DNA of 53,257 nt from Clostridia bacterium (lineage in GTDB: Bacteria; Bacillota; Clostridia; Oscillospirales; Acutalibacteraceae), in assembly GCA_017454485.1 (NCBI GenBank), contig JAFTCX010000023.1:1-53257 (forward strand), given 5' to 3'. The position numbers and the translations under genes were made by a program. The notes beneath the pieces are model-generated. The model searched no databases, had not been told where the DNA came from, and worked only from the letters and a program-made list of their open reading frames with translations. This document shows positions 36,103-44,607 of this stretch, in pieces; the stretch's first letter is position 1; each line of letters opens with the position of its first letter.

Positions 36103-36324
36103 AATTCGTAATTCGTAATGCGTAATTCGGAATTCGCGAGTTTAGTGTTTATGAAATGAGCGCTTTCTCCGCGACGAAAAGTGTGCTTCGGTTGAGAGTC
36201 CGTAAATGATATATTCTTTCAATCCAAAGCGATCTATATATTTCTTTCGAAGCTTATCCTATACTATGACGCATCGCGCTCTGCGCGGCGTCCCTTAATT
36301 CCGAATTCCGAATTCCGCATTCCG
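36103..36324. repeat. Inverted AATTCG heptamer arrays flanking a 159-bp core
   Basis: Left array (36103-36137): AATTCGT, AATTCGT, AATGCGT, AATTCGG, AATTCGC. Right array (36297-36324): AATTCCG three times and CATTCCG, the complement orientation. The core shares an 11-mer TCCGTAAATGA (36199-36209) and a nearby CGCG-CGAAAAGT stretch with the region after the array at 22727. No coding sequence is visible in the core. The element fills the recR-smpB gap. Confidence 0.8.
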
Positions 36325-36348
36325 AATGAAATCAAGGGGGTGATCTCT

Positions 36349-36810
36349 GTGGCAAAACCGAAAAACGACCTTCCGCGCGTTGCGCAGAACAAAAAGGCCT
36401 ATCACGATTATTTCGTGCTGGAAACCTATGAGGCCGGCATTGCGCTGTTCGGCACAGAGGTCAAATCCATCCGCGCGGGCAGGGTCAATCTGAAGGACGC
36501 GTGGTGCAACATTGAAAACGGCGAAATTTTCGCCAACGGGATGCACATCAGCCCCTATGAGCAGGGCAACATCTTCAACCGCGATCCCATGCGGCCGAAA
36601 AAGCTGCTGATGCACAAACGCGAAATTCGTCGGCTTTTTGCCGCCGTCAAGCAGCAGGGTCTGACGCTCATTCCGCTGTCGATCTATTTTGTGAACGGCA
36701 GAGCCAAGCTGGAAGTCGGGCTTTGCAAGGGCAAAAAGAACTATGACAAACGCGACGCTGCCGCCGAGCGCGACGCCAAACGCACGATGGAACGTGCAAT
36801 GAAAAACTGA
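36349..36810 (+). CDS. smpB: SsrA-binding protein SmpB
   Basis: 153 residues from GTG 36349 (AAGGGGGTGA upstream; the start [17 protein letters not shown] is typical). The OB-fold core contains [28 protein letters not shown] and a basic C-terminal tail. It delivers tmRNA to stalled ribosomes. It ends 3 bp before the tmRNA gene. Confidence 0.95.
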   Translation: MAKPKNDLPRVAQNKKAYHDYFVLETYEAGIALFGTEVKSIRAGRVNLKDAWCNIENGEIFANGMHISPYEQGNIFNRDPMRPKKLLMHKREIRRLFAAVKQQGLTLIPLSIYFVNGRAKLEVGLCKGKKNYDKRDAAAERDAKRTMERAMKN

Positions 36811-36813
36811 AAC

Positions 36814-37159
36814 GGGGACGAAAGGATTTCGACGGGGATTCTGAAGCCTTTGAAGCGGGTCGTGAGGCGAGATCACGTAAAACAGCGCAACCTTAAATTG
36901 AACTGACAATACTACAGTTTTGAAGGCTGCTTAACGCAGCCCGTCCGCGCTTTGAGGACTGCGGCAAAGATGCGGGCGTCGATGAGCAGTGAACGTGCAC
37001 AGCGGAGCGTTTCGGCCGCTGTCATGCATCAGAAACTACTGAACCGCTGAGCCTGTCTGTCGGCGCAGCGCAGAGGGAATGTAAAACGACCGACTGCACC
37101 CGGAGAAACAGATGTGGACGAGTTTTCGGACGCGGGTTCGACTCCCGCCGTCTCCACCA
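36814..37159 (+). ncRNA. ssrA: Transfer-messenger RNA
   Basis: The 5' end GGGGACGAAAGGATTTCGAC pairs with the 3' end CGTCTCC before an encoded CCA. The T-arm GCGGGTTCGACTCCCGC is present near the 3' end. A tag reading frame ending GCT GCT TAA lies at about 36905-36934 (DNTTVLKAA reading), with an in-frame stop shortly upstream, so the resume codon is close to 36902-36907. The downstream region folds as pseudoknots. A terminator follows at 37163. Confidence 0.95.
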
Positions 37160-37162
37160 GAA

Positions 37163-37198
37163 AAAAACGCCTTTTGTCGTCTGATAAAAGGCGTTTTT
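37163..37198 (+). terminator. Terminator of ssrA
   Basis: AAAAACGCCTTTT (37163-37175) pairs perfectly with AAAAGGCGTTTTT (37186-37198). Confidence 0.92.
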
Positions 37199-37202
37199 GA
37201 AT

Positions 37203-37375
37203 GATGTTTGCCCTGTCGGGCAAAGGATGCAGCCTGCGGCAGGATGTCGCTTCGCTGATGATGTGCGCCTGGGGGCACATGGGGGCAAGCATCGCTTCAT
37301 TGCGCCGCAAAGTGACGCAGCATCATTTCGGCGTTTGCCGATCCATCATTAGCCGCCGGTGGCGGCGTCATTTTT
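37203..37375. repeat. Array of GATG-linked micro-hairpins
   Basis: GATG or ATGATG spacers (37203, 37226, 37243, 37257) alternate with tiny palindromes: TTTGCCCTGTCGGGCAAA (37207-37224), an AGCCTGCGGC unit, a TCGCTTCGCT unit and TGTGCGCCTGGGGGCACA (37262-37279). Further right, CATCATT-linked units (TCGGCGTTTGCCGA, GCCGCCGGTGGCGGC) look like the same thing in the opposite orientation. The 286-bp stretch has no other visible gene. Confidence 0.65.
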
Positions 37376-37385
37376 ATGCAGCCGG

Positions 37386-37414
37386 TTGAAATGTTCATAG
37401 TTTCTGTGTATAAT
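37386..37414 (+). promoter_or_regulatory. Promoter of CotH-family gene
   Basis: TTGAAA (37386-37391), 17 bp, TATAAT (37409-37414), 31 bp before the start. Confidence 0.75.
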
Positions 37415-37445
37415 AAAACATGAGAAGAATTTGGGGGCGATATGT

Positions 37446-39182
37446 ATGAAAAAGAAAAAAGTTTTATTCGGCATTTTTGTTTTCGTCTTTGCAGTTGTTT
37501 TTTCAGGGTCTGTTTTGGCGTTTGCCGAAGCGAATCATACCGAATTGACTGCCGGCAGTGCAGGCTCTGAAATTAAAATAGAAAAAGGGGAAGACAATGT
37601 TGAAAGCAAACTGAAAGACGCTTTGTCTTCTGTTTATAACAGAGTGATCTTCGGCATAGATGATATTATAGGTAAACTATCTGCGAACGATCCGTATTTT
37701 AACCTCAGCGCGGGCGGACAAGGCGTTGAGCTGAAACTCAGCGAAAAAGCATTCACGGGATCGAAAACAACCTATCAATGGTATGCATGCAGTGACCTTA
37801 AGAAACACAACGCGAAAGCTATAGAAGGAGCAGTTTCGAGCTCATACACTACGCCTGATTTTGAAAGCCCGGAAATCAGATATTATTATTGCTTAATCAA
37901 AACACCGGTCAGCACAGTGAAAACCCGAGTGTATCAAGCGGCATATACAGGCATTCCGGTTGTCTATATAGAAACTCCCGATGGAAAAGCTATATCAAAT
38001 CATAAGAGCTGGCTGGAAGGTGCATCTGTTACAATAGACGGAAACGGAACAGAGTATGATTCTCTTGAAAAGACTGCAATCAGAATTAAAGGCAGAGGCA
38101 ACAGCACCTGGATTTGGCCTACTGCAAAAAAGCCATATACATTTAAGCTTGAAGATTCCGCCAAAGTCCTCGGAATGGGCAAGAATAAGACATGGGCGCT
38201 TATGGCAAATTTCAGAGATAAATCCTTGCTTCGGAACTGGTTTGCTTCGGAGCTTGAAAGAACTGTATTTGCACGTGATAAAATGTGGAAAACAGAATTT
38301 GTCTTTGCAGATCTTATACTTAACGGTCAGTATCACGGCAACTATAACGTTGCAACAACGATAAAAATAGGCGGCAAAAGAATTGATATACCGGATATTT
38401 CGGATATTCTTTCAGGAGAATTGAAAGACACAAATAAAGACGGCGTGGTTAATTATGAGGATGGGGGATTTATTGTTGAATTGAACAGGTTTAAAAATGA
38501 GCCATATAATTTTACAACGTCAAGAAATATTATTTTCAGCTTGAAAGACCCGGATCTGGATACGCCCGATGACGGTAATCTGGATATAGTAAAATATATA
38601 GCGTCGTATATTCAAAGCGTAGAAGATGTTATTTATTCCGATCACTTTGCAGATGAAGAAACCGGTTATGCGTCATACATAGACGTTGATTCTTTTGTTG
38701 ATTGGTATATCATGGAGGAGCTTTCTAAGAATCTTGACGGTGACTTTGACCTTTCAACGTATATGTATTATAATCCGGAAGATAAATTGCTGCATATGGC
38801 GCCGGTCTGGGATCATGACATAGCTTACGGCAATTACATGGGAGAATTTGCAAAACCCGAAAACTTCCACGTTAAGGCGGGCTGGTATGTGCGTTTGTTC
38901 CAGGACCCTGCGTTTCATCAAAAAGTCAAGGACAGATGGGCCGAAAAGCGTGGTGATATTTCTGATTTTGCAAACAACGATTTACAAAACAAAGCGGATG
39001 AGATCAGAGTATCTGCGCAGCTTAATTTTCAACGTTTCAGAACTTTGGGACATTATATTTTGCAAGAACCGAGCGATTTTTATAAGAGAAAAACGTTCCA
39101 GTCCAATGTTGACAGCTTGACCGATTTCATTAACGGAAGGATAGCGTGGCTCGACAGTCAATGGCTTGACGAAGAAAGTTAG
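37446..39182 (+). CDS. CotH kinase-family secreted protein
   Basis: 578 residues from ATG 37446 (weak GGGGGCGA site). A signal peptide (about 1-27) is followed by an Ig-like segment (TTYQWYACSDLKKH ... RYYYCLIK, about 110-165) and then the CotH kinase fold: IRIKGRGNSTW, KKPYTFKLED, WALMANFRDKSLLRNW, VDSFVDWYIMEEL and the catalytic-loop-like PVWDHDIAYG. CotH proteins are atypical protein kinases, including spore-coat members. Codon use is visibly more AT-rich than its neighbours, and it sits just after ssrA, suggesting acquisition. Confidence 0.85.
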   Translation: MKKKKVLFGIFVFVFAVVFSGSVLAFAEANHTELTAGSAGSEIKIEKGEDNVESKLKDALSSVYNRVIFGIDDIIGKLSANDPYFNLSAGGQGVELKLSEKAFTGSKTTYQWYACSDLKKHNAKAIEGAVSSSYTTPDFESPEIRYYYCLIKTPVSTVKTRVYQAAYTGIPVVYIETPDGKAISNHKSWLEGASVTIDGNGTEYDSLEKTAIRIKGRGNSTWIWPTAKKPYTFKLEDSAKVLGMGKNKTWALMANFRDKSLLRNWFASELERTVFARDKMWKTEFVFADLILNGQYHGNYNVATTIKIGGKRIDIPDISDILSGELKDTNKDGVVNYEDGGFIVELNRFKNEPYNFTTSRNIIFSLKDPDLDTPDDGNLDIVKYIASYIQSVEDVIYSDHFADEETGYASYIDVDSFVDWYIMEELSKNLDGDFDLSTYMYYNPEDKLLHMAPVWDHDIAYGNYMGEFAKPENFHVKAGWYVRLFQDPAFHQKVKDRWAEKRGDISDFANNDLQNKADEIRVSAQLNFQRFRTLGHYILQEPSDFYKRKTFQSNVDSLTDFINGRIAWLDSQWLDEES

Positions 39183-39355
39183 ATCAGACGGATACATCAT
39201 TCATCGCTGCGGAAGTGACGTTACGTCCTTTCCCATCCCTTCGCCTTCAAAGCTGCTTTCGCGCAAAAATGCGGGCGCTGTGCCGCATTCCACGCTGCGT
39301 AGGTAGCTTTTTTCGCCTGTTTGTGCTACGATGGTTTCGTAAGGAGGCGACTGGA

Positions 39356-39940
39356 ATGAATCAATATGTCACCGGCGCGGAAATTCGCCGTTTGCGTGAA
39401 AACAAACAGCTTACACAGGAGGAGCTTGCCGCTGTGCTTCATGTCAGCAGCAAGGCGGTCAGCAAATGGGAAACCGGGAAGGGCTTTCCGGACATCAGTC
39501 TGCTGGAACCGCTGGCAAAGGCGCTCGATCTTTCGGTGATCGAGCTGTTGGCCGGCGCAAAAGTGCACAACCGCAACCGCTCTGCAGATATGAGAAAAGG
39601 AAAGTTCTATATCTGCCCGATCTGCGGCAATGTGATCCACGCCAGCGGCGAAGCGCTTGTCAGCTGCTGCGGCATCACGCTTGTGCCTGCGGAACCGGAA
39701 GAGCCGGACGCGGCGCACGGTATACACATTGAAACGGTGGAGGATGAATTGTTTGTGCGCGTTGCGCATCCGATGGAAAAAACACACCATCTTCTTTTCC
39801 TTGCCGCGGTGTCAGACGACCGGCTGCAGCTTGTCAGACTCTACCCGGAAGGAAATGCAGCGGCGAGATTCAAGCTTTGCCGCATCAAAGAGCTTTACGC
39901 CTGCTGCAATCAACATGGGCTGTTTCGTTTGCGCCTGTGA
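39356..39940 (+). CDS. XRE-type HTH regulator fused to desulfoferrodoxin/superoxide reductase-like domain
   Basis: 194 residues from ATG 39356 (AAGGAGG upstream). Residues 6-62 form an HTH_3 domain (IRRLRENKQLTQEELAAVL, SSKAVSKWETG). Residues 84-106 carry a desulforedoxin-like Cys set (C87, C90, C104, C105). Residues 120-192 resemble superoxide reductase, with HPMEKTHH (H138, H144), a preceding His (H121 or H124) and C184-N-Q-H187-G, the equivalents of the four-His/one-Cys iron site. It is probably an iron-based redox- or superoxide-sensing repressor; the function is inferred. Confidence 0.8.
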   Translation: MNQYVTGAEIRRLRENKQLTQEELAAVLHVSSKAVSKWETGKGFPDISLLEPLAKALDLSVIELLAGAKVHNRNRSADMRKGKFYICPICGNVIHASGEALVSCCGITLVPAEPEEPDAAHGIHIETVEDELFVRVAHPMEKTHHLLFLAAVSDDRLQLVRLYPEGNAAARFKLCRIKELYACCNQHGLFRLRL

Positions 39941-39977
39941 TTGCGCGGCGGCTTTTGCAGACGCAACGGCGCGTTGC

Positions 39978-40006
39978 TTGCATTTGGCGCAAAGGTGTTG
40001 TATAAT
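39978..40006 (+). promoter_or_regulatory. Promoter of second HTH regulator
   Basis: TTGCAT (39978-39983), 17 bp, TATAAT (40001-40006). Confidence 0.8.
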
Positions 40007-40026
40007 GCAGGCAAGGAGGGTTGCTT

Positions 40027-40791
40027 ATGACCACAAAAGAGGTATTGTATGAGCTCAGAACGAAACACGGACTTTCGCAGGAGGAGCTTGCCGAAAAAGT
40101 GTTTGTAACGCGGCAGGCGGTCTCGCGCTGGGAAACCGGCGAGACGGTACCGAATACCGAAACGCTGAAGCTGCTGTCGAATCTGTTCGGCGTTTCCATC
40201 AACACGCTGCTCGGCGCACCGCGCCAGTTGGTTTGCCAGTGCTGCGGAATGCCGCTGGAGGATTCGATCCTTTCCAAAAACGCGGACGGTTCGATCAACG
40301 AAGACTATTGCCAGTGGTGTTTTGCTGACGGAACGTACACTTACAGCAACATGGATGATCTGATCAATGTGTGCGTCGGTCATATGGCGAACGAACAGTT
40401 TTCCGAAGATCAGGTGCGCGCCTATCTCAAGGAAAAGCTGCCCACGCTGGACTACTGGAAGCGCTTTGAGGAGCTCAGCGACGGCGGACAGTTCGACGCG
40501 TTCAAGCAGCAGTTGATCGAAGAGATCAACGCGCTGCACATCGAGGGAATGCCGCAGGTGGAAACGCTGAACGCACTTGTCGGGCAGTACGTCAATCTAC
40601 CCTATCCGCTCCCGAGCGGCGAAAGTGTGAAGTTTTTGAACGATCAAACGACCTACCTCGGCACGCAGTTGGAAAGCACCTTCGGCGGCGAACGCTGCTT
40701 CGGCGTGCTGGCGAACATGGATTTCCTTCTGATCTGCACCTATGAAGCGCAGGGGAAAGCCCCGGAACTGGTGCTGTATAAAAAGAGATAA
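40027..40791 (+). CDS. XRE-type HTH regulator with zinc-ribbon domain
   Basis: 254 residues from ATG 40027 (AAGGAGGG upstream). The HTH domain (about 4-58: LRTKHGLSQEELAEKVFVTRQAVSRWETG) is followed by a putative zinc ribbon (LVCQCCGMPLEDSILSKN, then DYCQWC, about 66-105) of the type often found alone in Clostridia. A C-terminal region (about 180-254) includes GGERCFGVLANMDFLLICTYEAQG and is unassigned. It has its own promoter. It is a likely transcription regulator of unknown signal; the tandem layout with the HTH-SOR gene is notable. Confidence 0.78.
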   Translation: MTTKEVLYELRTKHGLSQEELAEKVFVTRQAVSRWETGETVPNTETLKLLSNLFGVSINTLLGAPRQLVCQCCGMPLEDSILSKNADGSINEDYCQWCFADGTYTYSNMDDLINVCVGHMANEQFSEDQVRAYLKEKLPTLDYWKRFEELSDGGQFDAFKQQLIEEINALHIEGMPQVETLNALVGQYVNLPYPLPSGESVKFLNDQTTYLGTQLESTFGGERCFGVLANMDFLLICTYEAQGKAPELVLYKKR

Positions 40792-40912
40792 GTGCAGGGG
40801 ATGCCGCGCAGCTTTGCCGGTATCCCTTGACTTTTTTACTGTGTTTAGTATAAAATGAGCTTGAGCGCGGCAAGCGGTTCGCGCAATAATATTTTGAAAA
40901 GAGGCTTTTTCA

Positions 40913-41479
40913 ATGAGAAAGAAACTGAATCTGACCGAGGGCATTTTCCCGATGCCCGTGCTGATGGTCGCCACATATAACGAAGACGGCTCTGTCAACG
41001 TGATGAACGCCGCCTGGGGCACCATGGTGGAGCGCGACATCGTTGCGCTGAATCTGACCGAGACACACAAGACCGTGCAGAATATCAAAGCGCGCGGCGC
41101 GTTCACCGTCAGCATCGCCGACGCCGCTCATGTGGTTGCAGCGGATTTTTTCGGTGTTGTGTCCGGCAACAAGGAGCCGAAAAAGCTGGAAAGCAGCGGC
41201 CTGACGGCGGAAAAATCGCCGAACGTGGACGCACCGATCATCTGCGAGTTCCCGCTTTGCCTGGAGTGCGAATTCATCGAGTATCAAGACAGCGCCTACG
41301 GGCTCGGCGTGATCGGCAAGGTCGTGAACGTCACAGCCGATGAGCGCGTGATGAACGGCGACAAGGTGGACATCTCTCTGGTGGACGCCATCGCGTTCGA
41401 TCCCTATACCCACGGCTATTATCGTGTGTCACAGCGCGTCGGCGAAGCGTTCAAGGACGGGCTGAAGCTGAAAGCATAA
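40913..41479 (+). CDS. Flavin reductase-like FMN-binding protein
   Basis: 188 residues. A split-barrel flavin-reductase fold begins LTEGIFPMPVLMVATYNEDGSVNVMNAAWG and includes NLTETHKTVQNI, ARGAFTVSIA, DFFGVVSGN and YGLGVIGKVVNV. It binds FMN and may transfer electrons in redox metabolism. GAGG lies upstream, and a TTGACT-to-TATAAA promoter is at about 40828-40855. It is followed closely by a Nudix gene. Confidence 0.87.
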   Translation: MRKKLNLTEGIFPMPVLMVATYNEDGSVNVMNAAWGTMVERDIVALNLTETHKTVQNIKARGAFTVSIADAAHVVAADFFGVVSGNKEPKKLESSGLTAEKSPNVDAPIICEFPLCLECEFIEYQDSAYGLGVIGKVVNVTADERVMNGDKVDISLVDAIAFDPYTHGYYRVSQRVGEAFKDGLKLKA

Positions 41480-41489
41480 GGACGGCATC

Positions 41490-42008
41490 ATGAGACTGCT
41501 GTTCGAAATGGATGCGAAGGATTATGCACAGTGCACGCGCACCTTTGTGCGCAACTCCGCGCGCAGCATCGTAATCCGCGACGGAAAGATCGCTATGATC
41601 CACAGCTTGAAATATGATTATTACAAATTTCCCGGCGGAGGGATCGAAGCTGGAGAGGATCCGATTGCCGCCCTGATCCGTGAAACGCGTGAGGAAGCGG
41701 GGTTGGTCATCTGTCTGTCCACCGTGCGGCCGTATGGTTATGTGCACCGTATTCAGCAAAGCGAACGTGACGAGCGAGAGTGCTTTGTGCAGGATAACTA
41801 CTATTATTTTTGTGAAGCGGAAAACGAAACGGTTCAGCAGGCGCTGGATGCCTATGAAGCTGCGGAAAGCTATACGCTGGAATTCGTTGCGCCGCAAGAC
41901 GCTGTGGAGAAAAACCGCCATGTCGGGCAGACGCCGTACAATGCGCTGATGTTCGAACGTGAGGCTCGCGTGCTGGAGCTTTTGATAAAGGAAGGCTATT
42001 TTGAATGA
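41490..42008 (+). CDS. Nudix hydrolase
   Basis: 172 residues. The Nudix box GGGIEAGEDPIAALIRETREEAGL spans about 50-73, seen as G-x5-E-x7-REUxEExGU. It hydrolyses nucleoside diphosphates linked to other groups; the substrate is unknown. It begins 11 bp after the flavin reductase gene with AAGGACGG as a modest ribosome site, so the two are probably co-transcribed. Confidence 0.88.
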   Translation: MRLLFEMDAKDYAQCTRTFVRNSARSIVIRDGKIAMIHSLKYDYYKFPGGGIEAGEDPIAALIRETREEAGLVICLSTVRPYGYVHRIQQSERDERECFVQDNYYYFCEAENETVQQALDAYEAAESYTLEFVAPQDAVEKNRHVGQTPYNALMFEREARVLELLIKEGYFE

Positions 42009-42069
42009 TCAAGGCGAACATCGCATCCTTGAAGTGTGCGGTGCTGCCGAAAGAAAAGGGGTCGGTCAT

Positions 42070-43395
42070 ATGTCTGACATTGCAGTGATCGGATTCGGAC
42101 AGGGCGGCGCGGTTGCCGCCGTTAAGCTCGCACAGCAGGGGCACGCTGTCACGCTGTTTGAGCAGTGCCCGCGCGACGGGCTCGGACACCCGTGGTATGA
42201 CGATATCCGCTTCGACATCTTTGCGTTCTGCAATCTGCCGGAGCCGCCGCGTGCATGCTACACCAACAAGGGCAAACGGCTGTTCATTTCGCCCGACCGA
42301 AAGTACAGTCTGCGCGTTCCCTCTGCAAAGCCGATGGAGGAGATCTCCATCTCCCGCCGCGCACTGAATGCACATTTAGCGTCGCTCTGCGAAGGGGCGG
42401 GGGTGCGTTTGCGCTTTGAAACGCCGGTGGAGCATCTGCTTTTGGAAAACGCGCGTGTGACCGGCGTCATCGTCGGCGGTCAGGCGCAGCGGTTTGATCT
42501 TGTGATTGACGCGTCGGGGCTGTTTTCGCCGTTTCGTGCAGAGCTGCCCGACTGTTTCGGCGTGCAATCGCAGCCCGGAACGGAGGATGTGATGACGGCG
42601 TGGCGCGGCTTTTTTGCCTGGGAACCCGGCACATCGGCGCCGGACCCCGACCGCAACATCTACATCAAGCATCTCGGCGGAACCGGCCTGAGCTGGTGCA
42701 ATCTGAACGACCGCGGCGAAGTGGATATGTTTGTCGGGCGCATCGGCGGCTTGCCGGACAAAGAACTTGAACGTGCAGCCGCACAGCTCAAAAGCGACAA
42801 CGCCTTTTGCAGCAGCCGTGTGCTGCAGGACGGCATCACGGCAAAGATCGCACTGCGCGCGCCGAATGCAGGCATGGTCGCAGACGGCTGTGTGCTGCTC
42901 GGCGACAGCGCGTTTATGACGATGCCGATGATGGGCAGCGGAATCGAGGCGTCGATGAAAGCGGCGGTCTGGCTGACGGACTGGATCGAAACACAGCGCA
43001 TCACGGATTTTTCCGCCGCGCATCTCTGGGACTATCAGGTGCGCTATTATGCCGAGCTCGGCGCGAAATATGCGTTTATTGACATTGTAAAGCGCTGGGT
43101 GCTGGGCATCGACACCGACCTGCTGAACTGGCTCTTCGGCTGCGGCGCGGTCACCAATGAGGACATGGGGCTCGTTTCCACCGACCCGGACAACCCGAAC
43201 AAGCTCACCGCAGGAAAGATTTTGAAAAAAGCGGCGATCGTCTTGCAAAAGCCGAAGCTGATTGCGCAGACGGCCGTTTGGATGCGCCGCGCCGTTCACG
43301 CAAAGCGGGTTGCGGCCGCGATTCCGCAGGTGTATGAACTTTCAAAGGTACAAGCATGGCAGCGGCGATATAATGACTGCTTTCGTTTCCTCTGA
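42070..43395 (+). CDS. FAD-dependent oxidoreductase (geranylgeranyl reductase/lycopene cyclase-like fold)
   Basis: 441 residues from ATG 42070 (AAAAGGGG upstream). The N-terminal dinucleotide motif VIGFGQGGAVAAVKLAQQGH, a mid GG-type region (DLVIDASGLFSPFR) and GCVLLGDSAFMTMPMMGSGIEASMKA near the FAD ribityl site fit the group 2 FAD monooxygenase / geranylgeranyl reductase class. The substrate is unknown. It is 62 bp after the Nudix gene and ends at a bidirectional terminator. Confidence 0.8.
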   Translation: MSDIAVIGFGQGGAVAAVKLAQQGHAVTLFEQCPRDGLGHPWYDDIRFDIFAFCNLPEPPRACYTNKGKRLFISPDRKYSLRVPSAKPMEEISISRRALNAHLASLCEGAGVRLRFETPVEHLLLENARVTGVIVGGQAQRFDLVIDASGLFSPFRAELPDCFGVQSQPGTEDVMTAWRGFFAWEPGTSAPDPDRNIYIKHLGGTGLSWCNLNDRGEVDMFVGRIGGLPDKELERAAAQLKSDNAFCSSRVLQDGITAKIALRAPNAGMVADGCVLLGDSAFMTMPMMGSGIEASMKAAVWLTDWIETQRITDFSAAHLWDYQVRYYAELGAKYAFIDIVKRWVLGIDTDLLNWLFGCGAVTNEDMGLVSTDPDNPNKLTAGKILKKAAIVLQKPKLIAQTAVWMRRAVHAKRVAAAIPQVYELSKVQAWQRRYNDCFRFL

Positions 43396-43409
43396 TTATC
43401 AAGAAAAAA

Positions 43410-43447
43410 TGCCCGGGGCCGTTTGACCTCGGGCAAAAGTTTTTTTG
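43410..43447. terminator. Bidirectional terminator between FAD oxidoreductase and asnA
   Basis: TGCCCGGGG (43410-43418) pairs with CCTCGGGCA (43427-43435), with an A-run on the left and T7 on the right, so it serves both convergent genes. Confidence 0.88.
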
Positions 43448-43449
43448 TT

Positions 43450-44454
43450 TTATAGCAGCGGCGCGCCGTGCGCTTTGCAGTAGTCCACGGTCTCCTGATC
43501 CCAGAACGAGGACTGCACCTCGCCGATGTGCGCCTTGCGCAAAAAGAACATACACATGCGGCTTTGACCGATGCCGCCGCCGATCGTCAGCGGCAGCTCG
43601 CCGGACAGCAGCGCTTTGTGGAAGGGCAGAGATTTGCGGTCTTCGCAGCCGGCGATTGCAAGCTGCCGGTTCAGCGCTTCCTCGTCCACACGGATGCCCA
43701 TGGAGGACAGCTCCAGCGCAATGTCGAGCACCGGGTAATAGACGATGATGTCGCCGTTGAGCGTCCAATCGTCATAGTCCGGGGCGCGGCCGTCGTGCGG
43801 CTTTCCGTCCTTGAGTGCGCCGCCGATGCCGATCAGGAAGATCGCGCCGTATTCCTTTGCCGCGGCGTATTCGCGCTCCTTGCGGGAAAGGTTCGGATAG
43901 CGTTCTTCAAGCTCGAGCGCGGTGAGAAAATGGATGTCCTCCGGCAAAAGGGAGCCGATGAAATTGTATTCTTTCGTGATGTAATACTCCGTGTGGCGCA
44001 GCGCGGCATAGATCAGCTCAACGGTTTTTTTGAGCGTGTCAAGATTGCGCGTTTCACGCGTGATGATTTTTTCCCAGTCCCACTGATCCACAAAGATCGA
44101 ATGGATGTTGTCGGTGTCCTCGTCGCGGCGGATGGCGTTCATATCGGTATACAGACCCTCGTCTTCACCGAAGCCGTACATTTTCAGCGCGTAGCGTTTC
44201 CATTTTGCAAGGGAGTGAACAATCTCGAACTGTTCACCGCTGAACACATCAAAGGACACGGGGCGCTCGGTGCCGTTGAGATTGTCGTTGAGGCCGCTGG
44301 CAGCGTTGACAAACAGCGGCGCCGAAACGCGCGTGAGGTTGAGCTGGATCGCAAGATCGCGCTCAAAAAAATCCTTGACCTTCTTGATGGCAAGCTCTGT
44401 TTGCCGCAGGGAAAGGTGCGATTGATAGTTTTCCGGAATGATGCAGTTGGACAT
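43450..44454 (-). CDS. asnA: Aspartate--ammonia ligase (asparagine synthetase A)
   Basis: 334 residues from ATG 44454 (AAAGAGGTG upstream; the start MSNCIIPENYQSHLSLRQTE is typical). Class II tRNA synthetase-like fold: VSAPLFVNAASGLNDNLNG, RPVSFDV, FVDQWDWEK and a C-terminal GGGIGQSRMCMFFL. It makes asparagine from aspartate, ammonia and ATP. Divergent from the arginine/pyrimidine unit; the shared intergenic region has ARG-box-like repeats. Confidence 0.95.
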   Translation of the reverse strand: MSNCIIPENYQSHLSLRQTELAIKKVKDFFERDLAIQLNLTRVSAPLFVNAASGLNDNLNGTERPVSFDVFSGEQFEIVHSLAKWKRYALKMYGFGEDEGLYTDMNAIRRDEDTDNIHSIFVDQWDWEKIITRETRNLDTLKKTVELIYAALRHTEYYITKEYNFIGSLLPEDIHFLTALELEERYPNLSRKEREYAAAKEYGAIFLIGIGGALKDGKPHDGRAPDYDDWTLNGDIIVYYPVLDIALELSSMGIRVDEEALNRQLAIAGCEDRKSLPFHKALLSGELPLTIGGGIGQSRMCMFFLRKAHIGEVQSSFWDQETVDYCKAHGAPLL

Positions 44455-44531
44455 AGAGCACACCTCTTTTTTCAAAATTCAACCGGTATTATACCAATAA
44501 AAAAGAGCAATGTCAACCGGAATTTTTCTGA

Positions 44532-44566
44532 GGATGCATAAAATTGCGCAGAAGGATGCATAAATT
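44532..44566. promoter_or_regulatory. Putative paired ArgR (ARG-box-like) operators
   Basis: Two direct copies of GGATGCATAAA at 44532 and 44554, spaced 22 bp (about two helical turns), plus a looser TGCATAAAC copy at about 44643. The AT-rich TGCATAAA-type half-site resembles ARG boxes, and the downstream unit encodes argF and carAB. ArgR binding is inferred. Confidence 0.45.
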
Positions 44567-44607
44567 CTTGAAAGTATGTATATTTTTCATTTTTTCATGA
44601 AAAAGAC

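Noticed and set aside
37130-39250. Duplicated ssrA 3' end marking an integrated island
   Set aside because: No second copy of the tmRNA 3' sequence (GGGTTCGACTCCC...CCACCA) is seen downstream of the CotH gene, and no integrase gene is present.
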